64,000 bases of DNA from Pogostemon cablin (Eukaryota; Streptophyta; Magnoliopsida; Lamiales; Lamiaceae): NCBI GenBank assembly GCA_023678885.1, contig CM043005.1, positions 11,584,314 to 11,648,313 of the forward strand, read 5' to 3'. The notes beneath the pieces were generated by a model. The model saw only the letters and a program-made list of their open reading frames with translations, was not told where the DNA came from and did not search any database. Shown here piece by piece: positions 23,106 to 36,099 of this stretch (its first letter is position 1; every line of letters begins with the position of its first letter). The translations under genes and the position numbers were made by a program.

Positions 23106-24468
23106 ATATTTGAATATATTTTAAATATGCCTATTTGCCAAACTATGAAAATGAAGAACAAGGTTACATCAGCATGGCTTCCGCGACTTCTAGTAAAAAC
23201 CCTAATCCAAATGCACGTTACTGTCACACATAGAGATTCTTTTAATTACAATTAAAATTATATATATTCTGAAGTGGGATGCATTCCCAATTATTTATCA
23301 TCATAATTAAGGGCATAATTGATTTCCATAATATAATTATCAATAGTATAACCAACAACTCACAACCATATGCTTTCAAAAAAAAAAGCATCATCACACC
23401 AATTACTTATCAAATATACCTATTTTTATTTTTAAAAACCTAATTTTTTATTGTTATTTTTTTCTGCTACTTATCCTTTTTTCCTATTACACTATTAACA
23501 ACATTTTGGACATGAAATAAGTTGATTTTAATGCAAGTCTTTCGCTTAATAAGTTGATTTTTCTCCACAAAAAAAAAAAATAAATGAGTCGAAGCATCAT
23601 CAGTTCAGAAATTAGAAATCACAGCAAAAACTCAGAAGCACAATCACAAGCCACGGTGGCTAAATGCTAACATTTAGTGAATTGAACTTGCCATAGTTTA
23701 AAGAAACTAAAAAGTAAGCAAGAAATGTAGATGGAAGAAAAACTGAAAGAGAACTTTTCTAAATTATATAACAAAAAACCTATTCACTTATTTCAACGGT
23801 ATTTATTTTAATATTCATAAACTTATAACTAACAAGACCTAATTGCTGCTCTTCCTACTGTTAAATAATACTTAAAAAGAAGTTAAATAATATTAAGTTC
23901 AGTACTTGATAGTTCATAGGCAAGTGTTCACCCAATAAGTTCATCAATGATCTTTCACACAAATCACAGACAACGAGGACACAACCAGAGAGGTGAATGA
24001 CTAAATTCCTCAAAATATCTTTCATTCCAGTCTGATCTTTATAATACACTACCAAAAATTACGAGGCAAATCTTGAACTAAAGACTAATTAAATCTAAAA
24101 TTACATGATGCTAATATAGGTTATCTAATATGTGAAAATACATCAACAGGTGTAGCAATGCCAGGCTGAATCTTTGGATTAACTAGGTAGAACGCATGCA
24201 AATTGTCAGTAGTTTCAACTAATTAAAGCGCTAAGTGTAACTAGAGAGAAATTAAACTCGTAGTACATAAATAAATGGCAAAAAGCAAATACTCTCAATG
24301 CATATCTCAAAGAAATTCTACCACCTAAAGAACATTTAGCATACAAAGAAACAGAGCCCTAAGACAATCAATTTGAAAAACCTCCCAATGCCTGATATAA
24401 ACTGAAATAAGATGACAAAAATTTAGATTCCTGAAAGCATAACAGCATTTTAATTGTAAATCTTAAAA
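23106..24468. other. AT-rich CACTA 5' non-coding stretch
   Basis: About 1.36 kb with poly-A/T runs and no coding signature on either strand. It lies upstream of the transposase-associated domain, so it is probably the element's 5' untranslated or intron region. Short open frames such as 23861-24055 show no domain. Confidence 0.5.
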
Positions 24469-25020
24469 TTATATGACAAGAAAGTCTTCACCAACATCAC
24501 ATGTGAGGCAGTGAGGATGGCAGGAGTGGTGGTACCCTGCTTTGGGGAGCGTTAAAATTGAATTATCAAAGAAAGGAAAGATTTTCAAAGAAGGGAAATT
24601 AACTTTGGGGATCGTTAAAATTGAATTATCAGAAATATCACGCCCAGTATGTGGAGGGCTTTGGATTACCATTTGAAAGACTTCATATACCTTTGGGAAC
24701 GGCTTGAGTTGAGTAGGCAGAAGAAGCAGGTTCTCGCCGAGTCGAGTTATGGTGGCACGGGATAGGGAAGAACAGGGGGCAAACGAGTACCAGTCCTTCC
24801 TGTCGACCGGAAATGGTAGGGGTGTTGGAGATTCGCTGGCAGGCCGATGGCAATAGAGAGTCGCCGGTGTTGGAGACCAGTCCTTCCAATGAGTCCTTCT
24901 TCTTATCAACCGGAAATGGTGGCGGTGTTGGAGAGTTGCCGGTGCTCGCTGTCGAAGTCGAAGGTTTGAAGGCAACCACGACGGCGGATGCAGCTAGGGC
25001 AACGATTGAGAGAAATTGAG
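24469..25020 (-). other. GC-richer CACTA leader, possible first exon
   Basis: A sharp shift to higher GC content near the right (5') end of the element. Overlapping minus-strand open frames exist (24469-24975 and 24683-24979), but neither matches a family I know, and low-complexity serine, proline and threonine content suggests untranslated leader or an N-terminal exon. It contains two imperfect duplications: ccggaaatggt at 24807 and 24910 (103 bp apart), and cgttaaaattgaattatca at about 24550 and 24613 (about 64 bp apart). Confidence 0.4.
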
Positions 25021-25089
25021 AGCTTAAAAAATTCTAAGGTTTTAATTTATACCAAATAATTTTCAGAATTTAAAATAATTCAAAAATAA

Positions 25090-25279
25090 AAGTAAAATTG
25101 ATAAGTTGGATTGACAATGGAGTTATAACAACGGAACCAAATTCCCCGTTGTCAATGCGCGCCCTCTTGGTGCAACAACAACGGGGGTGCAAACTTTATC
25201 AAATTTTGCTCTTTTAACAACAGATTTTGAACTCTCCGTTGTTATTCCAGTGTTGTTATTCCACAGTTTTGGCATAGTG
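25090..25279. repeat. right CACTA subterminal repeats and terminus
   Basis: Five to seven copies of aacaacgg/ccgttgtt words, then the inverted terminus ccacagttttggcatagtg. There are far fewer repeats than at the left end. Confidence 0.88.
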
Positions 25280-25559
25280 TCAAATTAGTTATTATACATG
25301 AGCATATAGAGGTAGAACATGTTTTCAGAGTATATAACTGCTAAGAAGCTTGCACCATAGTGTCACTATAAACACACAGTGCTGAGCTGATTCTACTCAG
25401 TGAGCCAGGTCAAGAACTCCTTGAAGTGAGCATTTTCTTTCCATTTTTATGGTCAAATTAATTATTACACATGAGAATATAGTTGGAGAACATGTTTTCA
25501 GAGTATAAAATTGCTAGAGAGATTGAACCGTAGAATCACTAAAAACTCACAGTGCAGAA

Positions 25560-28500
25560 CAGATTCTACTCCGTGAGCTAGTCAAGAACTCTTTAAAGTG
25601 AGCATTTTTTTGCCATTTTTATGGTCAACATAGTTATTAGACGTAAGAATATAGTTGGATAACATGTGTTCAGAGTATAAAAATGCTAGGAAGCATTTGC
25701 CATAGAGTCACTAAAAAGTCAAAGTGCAGAGCTAATTCTACTCCATTAGCCTAATAAGAAGTCCTTGAAGTGAGTATTTTCTTGCCATTTTTATGGTCAT
25801 TTTAATTATTAGAAAACACACAGTGCTGAGCTGATTCTACTCAGTGAGCCAGGTCAAGAACTCGTTTAAGTGAGCATTTTCTTTCCATTTTTACGGTCAA
25901 ATTAATTATTACACATGAGAATATAGTTGGAGAATATGTTTTCAGAGTATAAAATTGCTAGGAAGCTTGCACCGTAGAGTCACTAAAAACTCACAGTGCA
26001 GATCAGATTCTACTCTGTGAGCCAGGTCATGAACTCCTTGAAATGAGCGTTTCTTGCCATTTTTATGGTCAAATTAGTTATTATACATGAGTATATAGTT
26101 GGAGAACATATTTTCAGAGTATAAAAATGCTAAGAAGCTTGCACCATATAGTCACTAAAAACTCACAGTGCACAGCAGATTCTACTCTGTGAGCCAGGTC
26201 AAGAACTCCTTGAAGTGTGCATTTTCTTGCCATTTTTATGTTCAAATTAGTTATTATACATGAGTATATAGTTGGAGAACATGTTTTCAGAGTATATAAC
26301 TCCTAAGAAGCTTGCACCATAGTGTCACTAAAAACACACAGTGCTGAGTTGATTCTACTCAGTGAGCCAGGTCAAGAACTCCTTGAAGTGAGCATTTTCT
26401 TACTTTTTTTATGGTCAAATTAGTTATTATACATTAGTATATAGTTGGAGAACATGTTTTCAGAGTATAAAAATGCTAGGAAGCTTGCACCGTAGAGTCA
26501 CTAAAAATTCACAGTGCAGAGCAGATTCTACTCCATGAGCCAGGTCAAGAACTCCTTGAAGTGAGCATTTTCTTGCCATTTTTATGGTCAAATTAAATAT
26601 TGGAATTGAGAATATAATTGGATAACATGATTTCAGAGTATAAAAATGCTAGGAAACTTACACCGTAGAGTCACTAAAAACTCACAGTGCAGAGCAGATT
26701 CTACTCAGTGAGCCATGTCAAGAACTCCTTGAAGTGAGCATTTTCGTGCGATTTATATTGTCAATTTAATTATTTGACAAGAGAATATAGCTGGAGAACT
26801 TGTTTTTAGAGTATAAAAATGCTAGGAAGCTTGCACCGTAGAGTTACCAAAAACTAACATTGTAGAGCAGATTCTTCTCCGTGAGCCCGGTCAAGAACTT
26901 CTTGAAGTTAGCATTTTCTTGCCATTTTTATGGTCAAATTAGTTATTATACATTAGTATATAATTGAAGAACACGTTTTCAGAGTATAAAAATGCTAGGA
27001 AGCTTGCACCGTAGAGTCACTAAAAACTCACAGTGCAGAGCAGATTCTACTCCGTGAGCCAGGTCAAGAACTCTTTAAAGTGAGCATTTTTTTGCCATTT
27101 TTATGGTCAACATAGTTATTAGACGTAAGAATATAGTTGGATAACATGTGTTCAGAGTATAAAAATGCTAGGAAGCATTTGCCATAGAGTCACTAAAAAG
27201 TCAAAGTGCAGAGCTAATTCTACTCCATTAGCCTAATAAGAAGTCCTTGAAGTGAGTATTTTCTTGCCATTTTTATGGTCATTTTAATTATTAGAAAACA
27301 CACAGTGCTGAGCTGATGCTACTCAGTGAGCCAGGTCAAGAACTCATTTAAGTGAGCATTTTCTTTCCATTTTTACGATCAAATTAATTATTACACATGA
27401 GAATATAGTTGGAGAATATGTTTTCAGAGTATAAAATTGCTAGGAAGCTTGCACCGTAGAGTCACTAAAAACTCACAGTGCAGATCAGATTATACTCTGT
27501 GAGCCAGGTCATGAACTCCTTGAAATGAGCGTTTCTTGCCATTTTTATGGTCAAATTAGTTATTATACATGAGTATATAGTTGGAGAACATATTTTCAGA
27601 GTATAAAAATGCTAAGAAGCTTGCACCATATAGTCACTAAAAACTCACAGTGCACAGCAGATTCTACTCTGTGAGCCAGGTCAAGAACTCCTTGAAGTGT
27701 GCATTTTCTTGCCATTTTTATGTTCAAATTAGTTATTATACATGAGTATATAGTTGGAGAACATGTTTTCAGAGTATATAACTCCTAAGAAGCTTTCACC
27801 ATAGTGTCACTAAAAACACACAGTGCTGAGTTGATTCTACTCAGTGAGCCAGGTCAAGAACTCCTTGAAGTGAGCATTTTCTTACTTTTTTTATGGTCAA
27901 ATTAGTTATTATACATTAGTATATAGTTGGAGAACATGTTTTCAGAGTATAAAAATGCTAGGAAGCTTGCACCGTAGAGTCACTAAAAATTCACAGTGCA
28001 GAGCAGATTCTACTCCATGAGCCAGGTCAAGAACTCCTTGAAGTTAGCATTTTCTTGCCATTTTTATGGTCAACTTAAATATTGGAATTGAGAATATAAT
28101 TGGATAACATGATTTCAGAGTATAAAAATGCTAGGAAACTTACACCGTAGAGTCACTAAAAACTCACAGTGCAGAGCAGATTCTACTCAGTGAGCCATGT
28201 CAAGAACTCCTTGAAGTGAGCATTTTCGTGCGATTTATATTGTCAATTTAATTATTTGACAAGAGAATATAGCTGGAGAACTTGTTTTTAGAGTATAAAA
28301 ATGCTAGGAAGCTTGCACCGTAGAGTCACCAAAAACTAACATTGTAGAGCAGATTCTTCTCCGTGAGCCCGGTCAAGAACTTCTTGAAGTTAGCATTTTC
28401 TTGTCATTTTTATGGTCAAATTAGTTATTATACATTAGTATATAATTGGAGAACACGTTTTCAGAGTATAAAAATGCTAGGAAGCTTGCACCGTAGAGTC

Positions 28501-31500
28501 ACTAAAAACTCACAGTGCAGAGCAGATTCTACTCCGTGAGCCAGGTCAAGAACTCTTTAAAGTGAGCATTTTTTTGCCATTTTTATGGTCAACATAGTTA
28601 TTAGACGTAAGAATATAGTTGGAGAACATGTGTTCAGAGTATAAAAATGCTAGGAAGCATTTGCCATAGAGTCACTAAAAAGTCAAAGTGCAGAGCTAAT
28701 TCTACTCCATTAGCCTAATAAGAAGTCCTTGAAGTGAGTATTTTCTTGCCATTTTTATGGTCATTTTAATTATTAGAAAACACACAGTGCTGAGCTGATT
28801 CTACTCAGTGAGCCAGGTCAAGAACTCGTTTAAGTGAGCATTTTCTTTCCATTTTTACGGTCAAATTAATTATTACACATGAGAATATAGTTGGAGAATA
28901 TGTTTTCAGAGTATAAAATTGCTAGGAAGCTTGCACCGTAGAGTCACTAAAAACTCACAGTGCAGATCAGATTCTACTCTGTGAGCCAGGTCATGAACTC
29001 CTTGAAATGAGCGTTTCTTGCCATTTTTATGGTCAAATTAGTTATTATACATGAGTATATAGTTGGAGAACATATTTTCAGAGTATAAAAATGCTAAGAA
29101 GCTTGCACCATATAGTCACTAAAAACTCACAGTGCACAGCAGATTCTACTCTGTGAGCCAGGTCAAGAACTCCTTGAAGTGTGCATTTTCTTGCCATTTT
29201 TATGTTCAAATTAGTTATTATACATGAGTATATAGTTGGAGAACATGTTTTCAGAGTATATAACTCCTAAGAAGCTTGCACCATAGTGTCACTAAAAACA
29301 CACAGTGCTGAGTTGATTCTACTCAGTGAGCCAGGTCAAGAACTCCTTGAAGTGAGCATTTTCTTACCTTTTTTATGGTCAAATTAGTTATTATACATTA
29401 GTATATAGTTGGAGAACATGTTTTCAGAGTATAAAAATGCTAGGAAGCTTGCACCGTAGAGTCACTAAAAATTCACAGTGCAGAGCAGATTCTACTCCAT
29501 GAGCCAGGTCAAGAACTCCTTGAAGTTAGCATTTTCTTGCCATTTTTATGGTCAACTTAAATATTGGAATTGATAATATAATTGGATAACATGATTTCAG
29601 AGTATAAAAATGCTAGGAAACTTACACCGTAGAGTCACTAAAAACTCACAGTGCAGAGCAGATTCTACTCAGTGAGCCATGTCAAGAACTCCTTGAAGTG
29701 AGCATTTTCGTGCGATTTATATTGTCAATTTAATTATTTGACAAGAGAATATAGCTGGAGAACTTGTTTTTAGAGTATAAAAATGCTAGGAAGCTTGCAC
29801 CGTAGAGTCACCAAAAACTAACATTGTAGAGCAGATTCTTCTCCGTGAGCCCGGTCAAGAACTTCTTGAAGTTAGCATTTTCTTGCCATTTTTATGGTCA
29901 AATTAGTTATTATACATTAGTATATAATTGGAGAACACGTTTTCAGAGTATAAAAATGCTAGGAAGCTTGCACCGTAGAGTCACTAAAAACTCACAGTGC
30001 AGAGCAGATTCTACTCCGTGAGCCAGGTCAAGAACTCTTTAAAGTGAGCATTTTTTTGCCATTTTTATGGTCAACATAGTTATTAGACGTAAGAATATAG
30101 TTGGAGAACATGTGTTCAGAGTATAAAAATGCTAGGAAGCATTTGCCATAGAGTCACTAAAAAGTCAAAGTGCAGAGCTAATTCTACTCCATTAGCCTAA
30201 TAAGAAGTCCTTGAAGTGAGTATTTTCTTGCCATTTTTATGGTCATTTTAATTATTAGAAAACACACAGTGCTGAGCTAATTCTACTCAGTGAGCCAGGT
30301 CAAGAAATCGTTTAAGTGAGCATTTTCTTTCCATTTTTACGGTCAAATTAATTATTACACATGAGAATATAGTTGGAGAATATGTTTTCAGAGTATAAAA
30401 TTGCTAGGAAGCTTGCACCGAAGAGTCACTAAAAACTCACAGTACAGATCAGATTCTACTCTGTGAGCCAGGTCATGAACTCCTTGAAATGAGCGTTTCT
30501 TGCCATTTTTATGGTCAAATTAGTTATTATACATGAGTATATAGTTGGAGAACATATTTTCAGAGTATAAAAATGCTAGGAAGCTTGCACCATAGAGTCA
30601 CTAAAAACTCACAGTGCAGAGCAGATTCTACTCTGTGAGCCAGGTCAAGAACTCCTTGAAGTGTGCATTTTCTTGCCATTTTTATGTTCAAATTAGTTAT
30701 TATACATGAGTATATAGTTGGAGAACATGTTTTCAGAGTATATAACTGCTAAGAAGCTTGCACCATAGTGTCACTAAAAACACACAGTGCTGAGTTGATT
30801 CTACTCAGTGAGCCAGGTCAAGAACTCCTTGAAGTGAGCATTTTCTTACCTTTTTTATGGTCAAATTAGTTATTATACATTAGTATATAGTTGGAGAACA
30901 TGTTTTCAGAGTATAAAAATGCTAGGAAGCTTGCACCGTAGAGTCACTAAAAATTCACAGTGCAGAGCAGATTCTACTCCATGAGCCAGGTCAAGAACTC
31001 CTTGAAGTGAGCCTTTTCTTGCCATTTTTATGGTCAAATTAAATATTGGAATTGAGAATATAATTGGATAACATGTTTTCAGAGTATAAAAATGCTAGGA
31101 AACTTACACCGTAGAGTCACTAAAAACTCACAGTGCAGAGCAGATTCTACTCAGTGAGCCAGGTCAAGAACTCCTTGAAGTGAGCATTTTCGTGCGATTT
31201 ATATTGTCAATTTAATTATTTGACAAGAGAATATAGCTGGAGAACTTGTTTTTAGAGTATAAAAATGCTAGGAAGCTTGCACCGTAGAGTCACCAAAAAC
31301 TAACATTGTAGAGCAGATTCTTCTCCGTGAGCCAGGTCAAGAACTTCTTGAAGTTAGCATTTTCTTGCCATTTTTATGGTCAAATTAGTTATTATACATT
31401 AGTATATAATTGGAGAACATGTTTTCGGAGTATAAAAATACTAGGAAGCTTGCACCATAGAGCCACTAAAAATTCACAGTGCAGAGCAGATTCTACTCCG

Positions 31501-31950
31501 TTAGCCAGGTCAAGAACTCTTTAAAGTGAGCATTTTTTTGCCATTTTTATGGTCAACTTAGTTATTAGACGTAAGAATATAGTAGGAGAACATGTGTTCA
31601 GAGTATACAAATGCTAGGAAGCATTTGCCATAGAGTCACTAAAAAGTCAAAGTGCAGAGCCAATTCTACTCCATTAGCCTAATAAGAAGTCCTTGAAGTG
31701 AGTATTTTCTTGCCATTTTTATGGTCATTTTAATTATTAGAAAACACACAGTGCTGAGCTGATTCTACTCAGTGGCCAGGTCAAGAACTCGTCTAAGTGA
31801 GCATTTTCTTTCCATTTTTACGGTCAAATTAATTATTACACATGAGAATATAGTTGGAGAATATGTTTTCAGAGTATAAAAATGCTAGGAAGCTTGCACC
31901 ATAGAGTCACTAAAAACTCACAGTGCAGATCAGATTTTACTCTGTGAGCC
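25560..31950. repeat. 1482-bp higher-order repeat, four-plus copies
   Basis: The diagnostic word gctaggaagcatttgcc starts at 25685, 27167, 28649, 30131 and 31613: four intervals of exactly 1482 bp. The unit holds eight full monomers plus one truncated monomer of about 106 bp. The truncation joins ttaattattagaaaac to acacagtgctgagctg and is the same in every copy (for example near 25810, 27293, 28774, 30256). Copies differ by only a few bases each, so they arose by very recent tandem amplification. Confidence 0.95.
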
Positions 31951-34900
31951 AGGTCAAGAACTCCTTGAAGTGAGCATTTTCTTACCTTTTTTATGGTCAA
32001 ATTAGTTATTATACATTAGTATATAGTTGGAGAACATGTTTTCAGAGTATATAAATGCTAGGAAGCTTGCACCGTAGAGTCACTAAAAACTCACAGTGCA
32101 GAGCAGATTCTACTCCATGAGCTAGGTCAAGAACTCCTTGAAGTTAGCATTTTCTTTCCATTTTTATGGTTAAATTAGTTATTATACATGAGTATATAGT
32201 GGGAGAACATGTTTTTAAAGTATATAACTGCTAAGAAGCATGCACCATAGTGTCACTAAAAACACACAGTGCTGAGCTGATTCTACTCAGTTAGCCAGGT
32301 CATGAACACCTTGAAGTGAGCATTTTCTTTCCATTTTTATGGTCAAATTAATTATTACACATGAGAATATAGTTGGAGAACATGTTTTGAGAGTATAAAA
32401 TTGCTAGAAAGCCTGCACCGTGGAGTCACTAAAAACTTACAGTGCAGATTCTACTGCTTGAGTCAGGTCAAGAACTCCTTGAAGTGAGTATTTTTTTGCC
32501 ATTTTTATGGTCAACTTAGTTATTAGACATGAGAATATAGTTGGAGAACATGTGTTCAGAGTATAAAAAAGCTTGGAAGCATGTACCACAGAGTCACTAA
32601 AAAGTCAAAGTACAGAGCTAATTCTACTCCATTTGCCTAATCAAGAAGTCCTTGAAGTGAGTATTTTCTTGCCATTTTTATGGTCAATTTAATTATTAGA
32701 CATGAGAAAATAGTTGGAGAACATGTTTTCAAAGTATAAAAATGCTAGGAAGCTTGCACCGTAGAGTCACTAAAAAATTTACAGTGCAGAGAAGATTATA
32801 CTCTATGAGCCAGGTCAAGAACTCCTTGAAGTGAGCCTTTTCTTGCCATTTTTTTATGGTCAAATTAAATATTGGACTTGAGAATATAGTTGGAGAACAT
32901 GTTTTCAGAGTATAAAAATGCTAGGAAGCTTACACCGTAGAGTCACAAAAAACTCACAGTGCAAAACAGAATCTACTCAGTGAGCCAGGTTAAGAACTCC
33001 TTGAAGTGAACATTTTCTTGCCATTTATATGGTCAATTTAATTATTAGACAATAGAATATAGTTGGAGAACTTGTTTTCATAGAGTCACTAAAATCTTAC
33101 AGTGCAGAGCAGATTCTATTCCGTGAGCCAGGTCAAGAACTCCTTGAAGTGAGCATTTTCTTGCCATTTTTATGGTCAAATTAGTTATTATACAAGAGTA
33201 TATAGTTGGAGAACATGTTTTCAGAGTGTATAACTGATAAGAAGCTTGCACCATAGTGTCACTAAAAACACACAATGTTGAGCTGATTCTACTCAGTGAG
33301 CCAGGTCAAGAACTCGTTTAAGTGAGCATTTTCTTTCCATTTTTACGGTCAAATTAATTAAAACACATGAGAATATAGTTGGAGATTATGTTTTCAGAGT
33401 ATAAAATTGCTAGAAAGCTTGCACCATAGAGTCACTAAAAACTCACACTGCAGAGCAGTTTCTACTCCGTGAGCCAGGTCAAGAACTCCTTGAAGTGAGC
33501 ATTTCCTTGCCATTTTTAAAGTCAAATTAGTTATTATACATGAGTATATAGTTGGAGAAAATGTTTCAGAGTATATAATTGATAAGAAGCTTGTACCATA
33601 GTGTCACTAAAAACACAGAGTGCTGAGCTGATTCTAATCAGTGAGCCAGGCCAAGAACTCCTTGAAGTGAGCATTTTCTTTCCATTTTTATGGTCAAATT
33701 AATTATTACACATGAGAATATAGTTGGAGAACATGTTTTCAGAGTATAAAATTGCTAGAAAGCTTGCACCGTAGAGTCACTAAAAACTCACAGTAGAGCA
33801 GATTCTACTCCGTGAGCCAAGTCAAGAACTACTTGAAATGAGCATTTTTTTGCCTTTTTTATGGTCAACTTAGTTATAAGACATGAGAATATAGTTGGAG
33901 AACATGTGTTCAGAGTATAAAAATGCTAGGAAGCATGCGCCATAGAGTCACTAAAAAGTCAAAGTGCAGAGCTAATTTTACTCCATTAGCCTAATCAAGA
34001 AGTCCTTGAAGTGAGTATTTTCTTGCCATTTTTATGGTCAATATAATTATTAGACATGAGAAAATAGTTGGAGAACATGTTTTCAAAGTATAAAAATGCT
34101 AGGAAGATTGCACCGAAGAGTCACTAAAAATTCACAGTGCAGTGCAGATTCTACTCCGTGTGCCAGGTCAAGAACTCCATGAAGTGAGCCTTTTCTTGCC
34201 ATTTTTATGGTCAAATTAAATATTGGACTTGAGAATATAATTGGAGAACATGTTTTCAGAGTATAAAAATGCTAGGAAGCTTACACCGTAGAGTCACTAA
34301 AAACTCACAGTGCAGAGCAGATTCTATTCCGTGAGCCAGGTCAAGAACTCCTTGAAGTGAGCATTTTCTTGCCATTTTTATGGTCAAATTAGTTATTATA
34401 CATGAGCATATAGAGGTAGAACATGTTTTCAGAGTATATAACTGCTAAGAAGCTTGCACCATAGTGTCACTAAAAACACACAGCGCTGAGCAGATTCTAC
34501 TCAGTGAGCCAGGTCAAGAACTCCTTGAAGTGAGCATTTTCTTGCCATTTATATGGTCAATCTAATTATTAGACAATAGAATATAGTTGGAGAACTTGTT
34601 TTCAGAGTATAAAAATGCTAGGAAGCTTGCACCGTAGAGTCACTAAAAACTCACAGTGCAGAGCAGATTCTATTCCGCGAGCCAGGTCAAGAACTCCTTG
34701 AAGTGAGCATTTTCTTGCCATTTTTATGGTCAAATTAGTTATTATACATGAGCATATAGAGGTAGAACATGTTTTCAGAGTATATAACTGCTAAGAAGCT
34801 TGCACCATAGTGTCACTAAAAACACACAGCGCTGAGCTGATTCTACTCAGTGAGCCAGGTCAAGAACTCCTTGAAGTGAGCATTTTCTTTCCATTTTTAT

Positions 34901-36099
34901 GGTCAAATTAATTATTACACATGAGAATATAGTTGGAGAACATGTTTTCAGAGTATAAAATTGCTAGAGAGATTGAACCGTAGAGTCACTAAAAACTCAC
35001 AGTGCAGAGCAGATTCTACTCCGTGAGCCAGGTCAAGAACTCCTTAAAGTGAGCATTTTTTTGCCATTTTTATGGTCAACTTAGTTATTAGACATAAGAA
35101 TATAAAAATGCTAGGAAGCATGTGCCATAGAGTCACTAAAAAGTCAAAGTGCAGAGCTAATTCTACTCCATTAGCCTAATAAGAAGTCCTTGAAGTGAGT
35201 ATTTTCTTGCCATTTTTATGGTCATTTTAATTATTAGACATGAGAAAATAGTTGGAGAACATGTTTTCAAAGTATAAAAATGCTAGGAAGCTTGCACCGT
35301 AGAGTCACTAAAAATTCACAGTGCAGAGCAGATTCAACCCCATGAGCCAGGTCAAGAACTCCTTGAAGTGAGCCTTTTCTTGCCATTTTTATGGTCAAAT
35401 TAAATATTGGACTTGAGAATATAATTGGAGAACATGTTTTCTGAGTATAAAAATGCTAGGAAGCTTACACCGTAGAGTCACTAAAAACTCACAATGGAGA
35501 GCAGAATCTACTCAGTGAGCCAGGTCAAGAACTCCTTGAAGTGAGCATTTTCTTGCAATTTATATGGTCAATTTAATTATTAGACAACAGAATATAGTTG
35601 GAGAACTTTTTTTCAGAGTATAAAAATGCTAGGAAGCTTGCACTGTAGAGTCACGAAAAACTCACAGTGCAGATCAGATTCTACTCTGTGAGCCAGGTCA
35701 TGAACTCCTTGAAATGAGCGTTTCTTGCCATTTTTATGGTCAAATTAGTTATTATACATGAGTATATAGTTGGAGAACATGTTTTCAGAGTATAAAAAAG
35801 CTAAGAAGCTTGCACCATAGAGTCACTAAAAACTCACAGTGCAGAGCAGATTCTACTCTGTGAGCCAGGTCAAGAACTCCTTGAAGTGTGCATTTTCTTG
35901 CCATTTTTATGTTCAAAGTCGTTATTATACATGAGTATATAGTTGGAGAACATGTTTTCAGAGTATATAACTGCTAAGAAGCTTGCACCATAGTGCCACT
36001 AAAAACACACAGTGCTGAGTTGATTCTACTCAGTGAGCCAGGTCAAGAACTCCTTGAAGTGAGCATTTTCTTACCTTTTTTATGGTCAAATTAGTTATT

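Larger units (their letters stand above)
18114..25279 (-). mobile_element. CACTA (En/Spm) DNA transposon, internally deleted, 7.2 kb
   Basis: The inverted termini are CTATGCCAAAACTGTGG at 18114 and its complement at 25261. The right end continues to gtg, giving the full CACTATGCC terminus typical of CACTA elements. The 3-bp target copy tca is at 25280-25282. The left end has lost about four bases (target tca plus CA of the terminus overlap as ggtctatgcc). Paralogous satellite at about 34376-34425 shows the uninterrupted target atggtcaaattag. The element has long subterminal repeat clusters and a minus-strand transposase/protease pseudogene. Confidence 0.93.
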
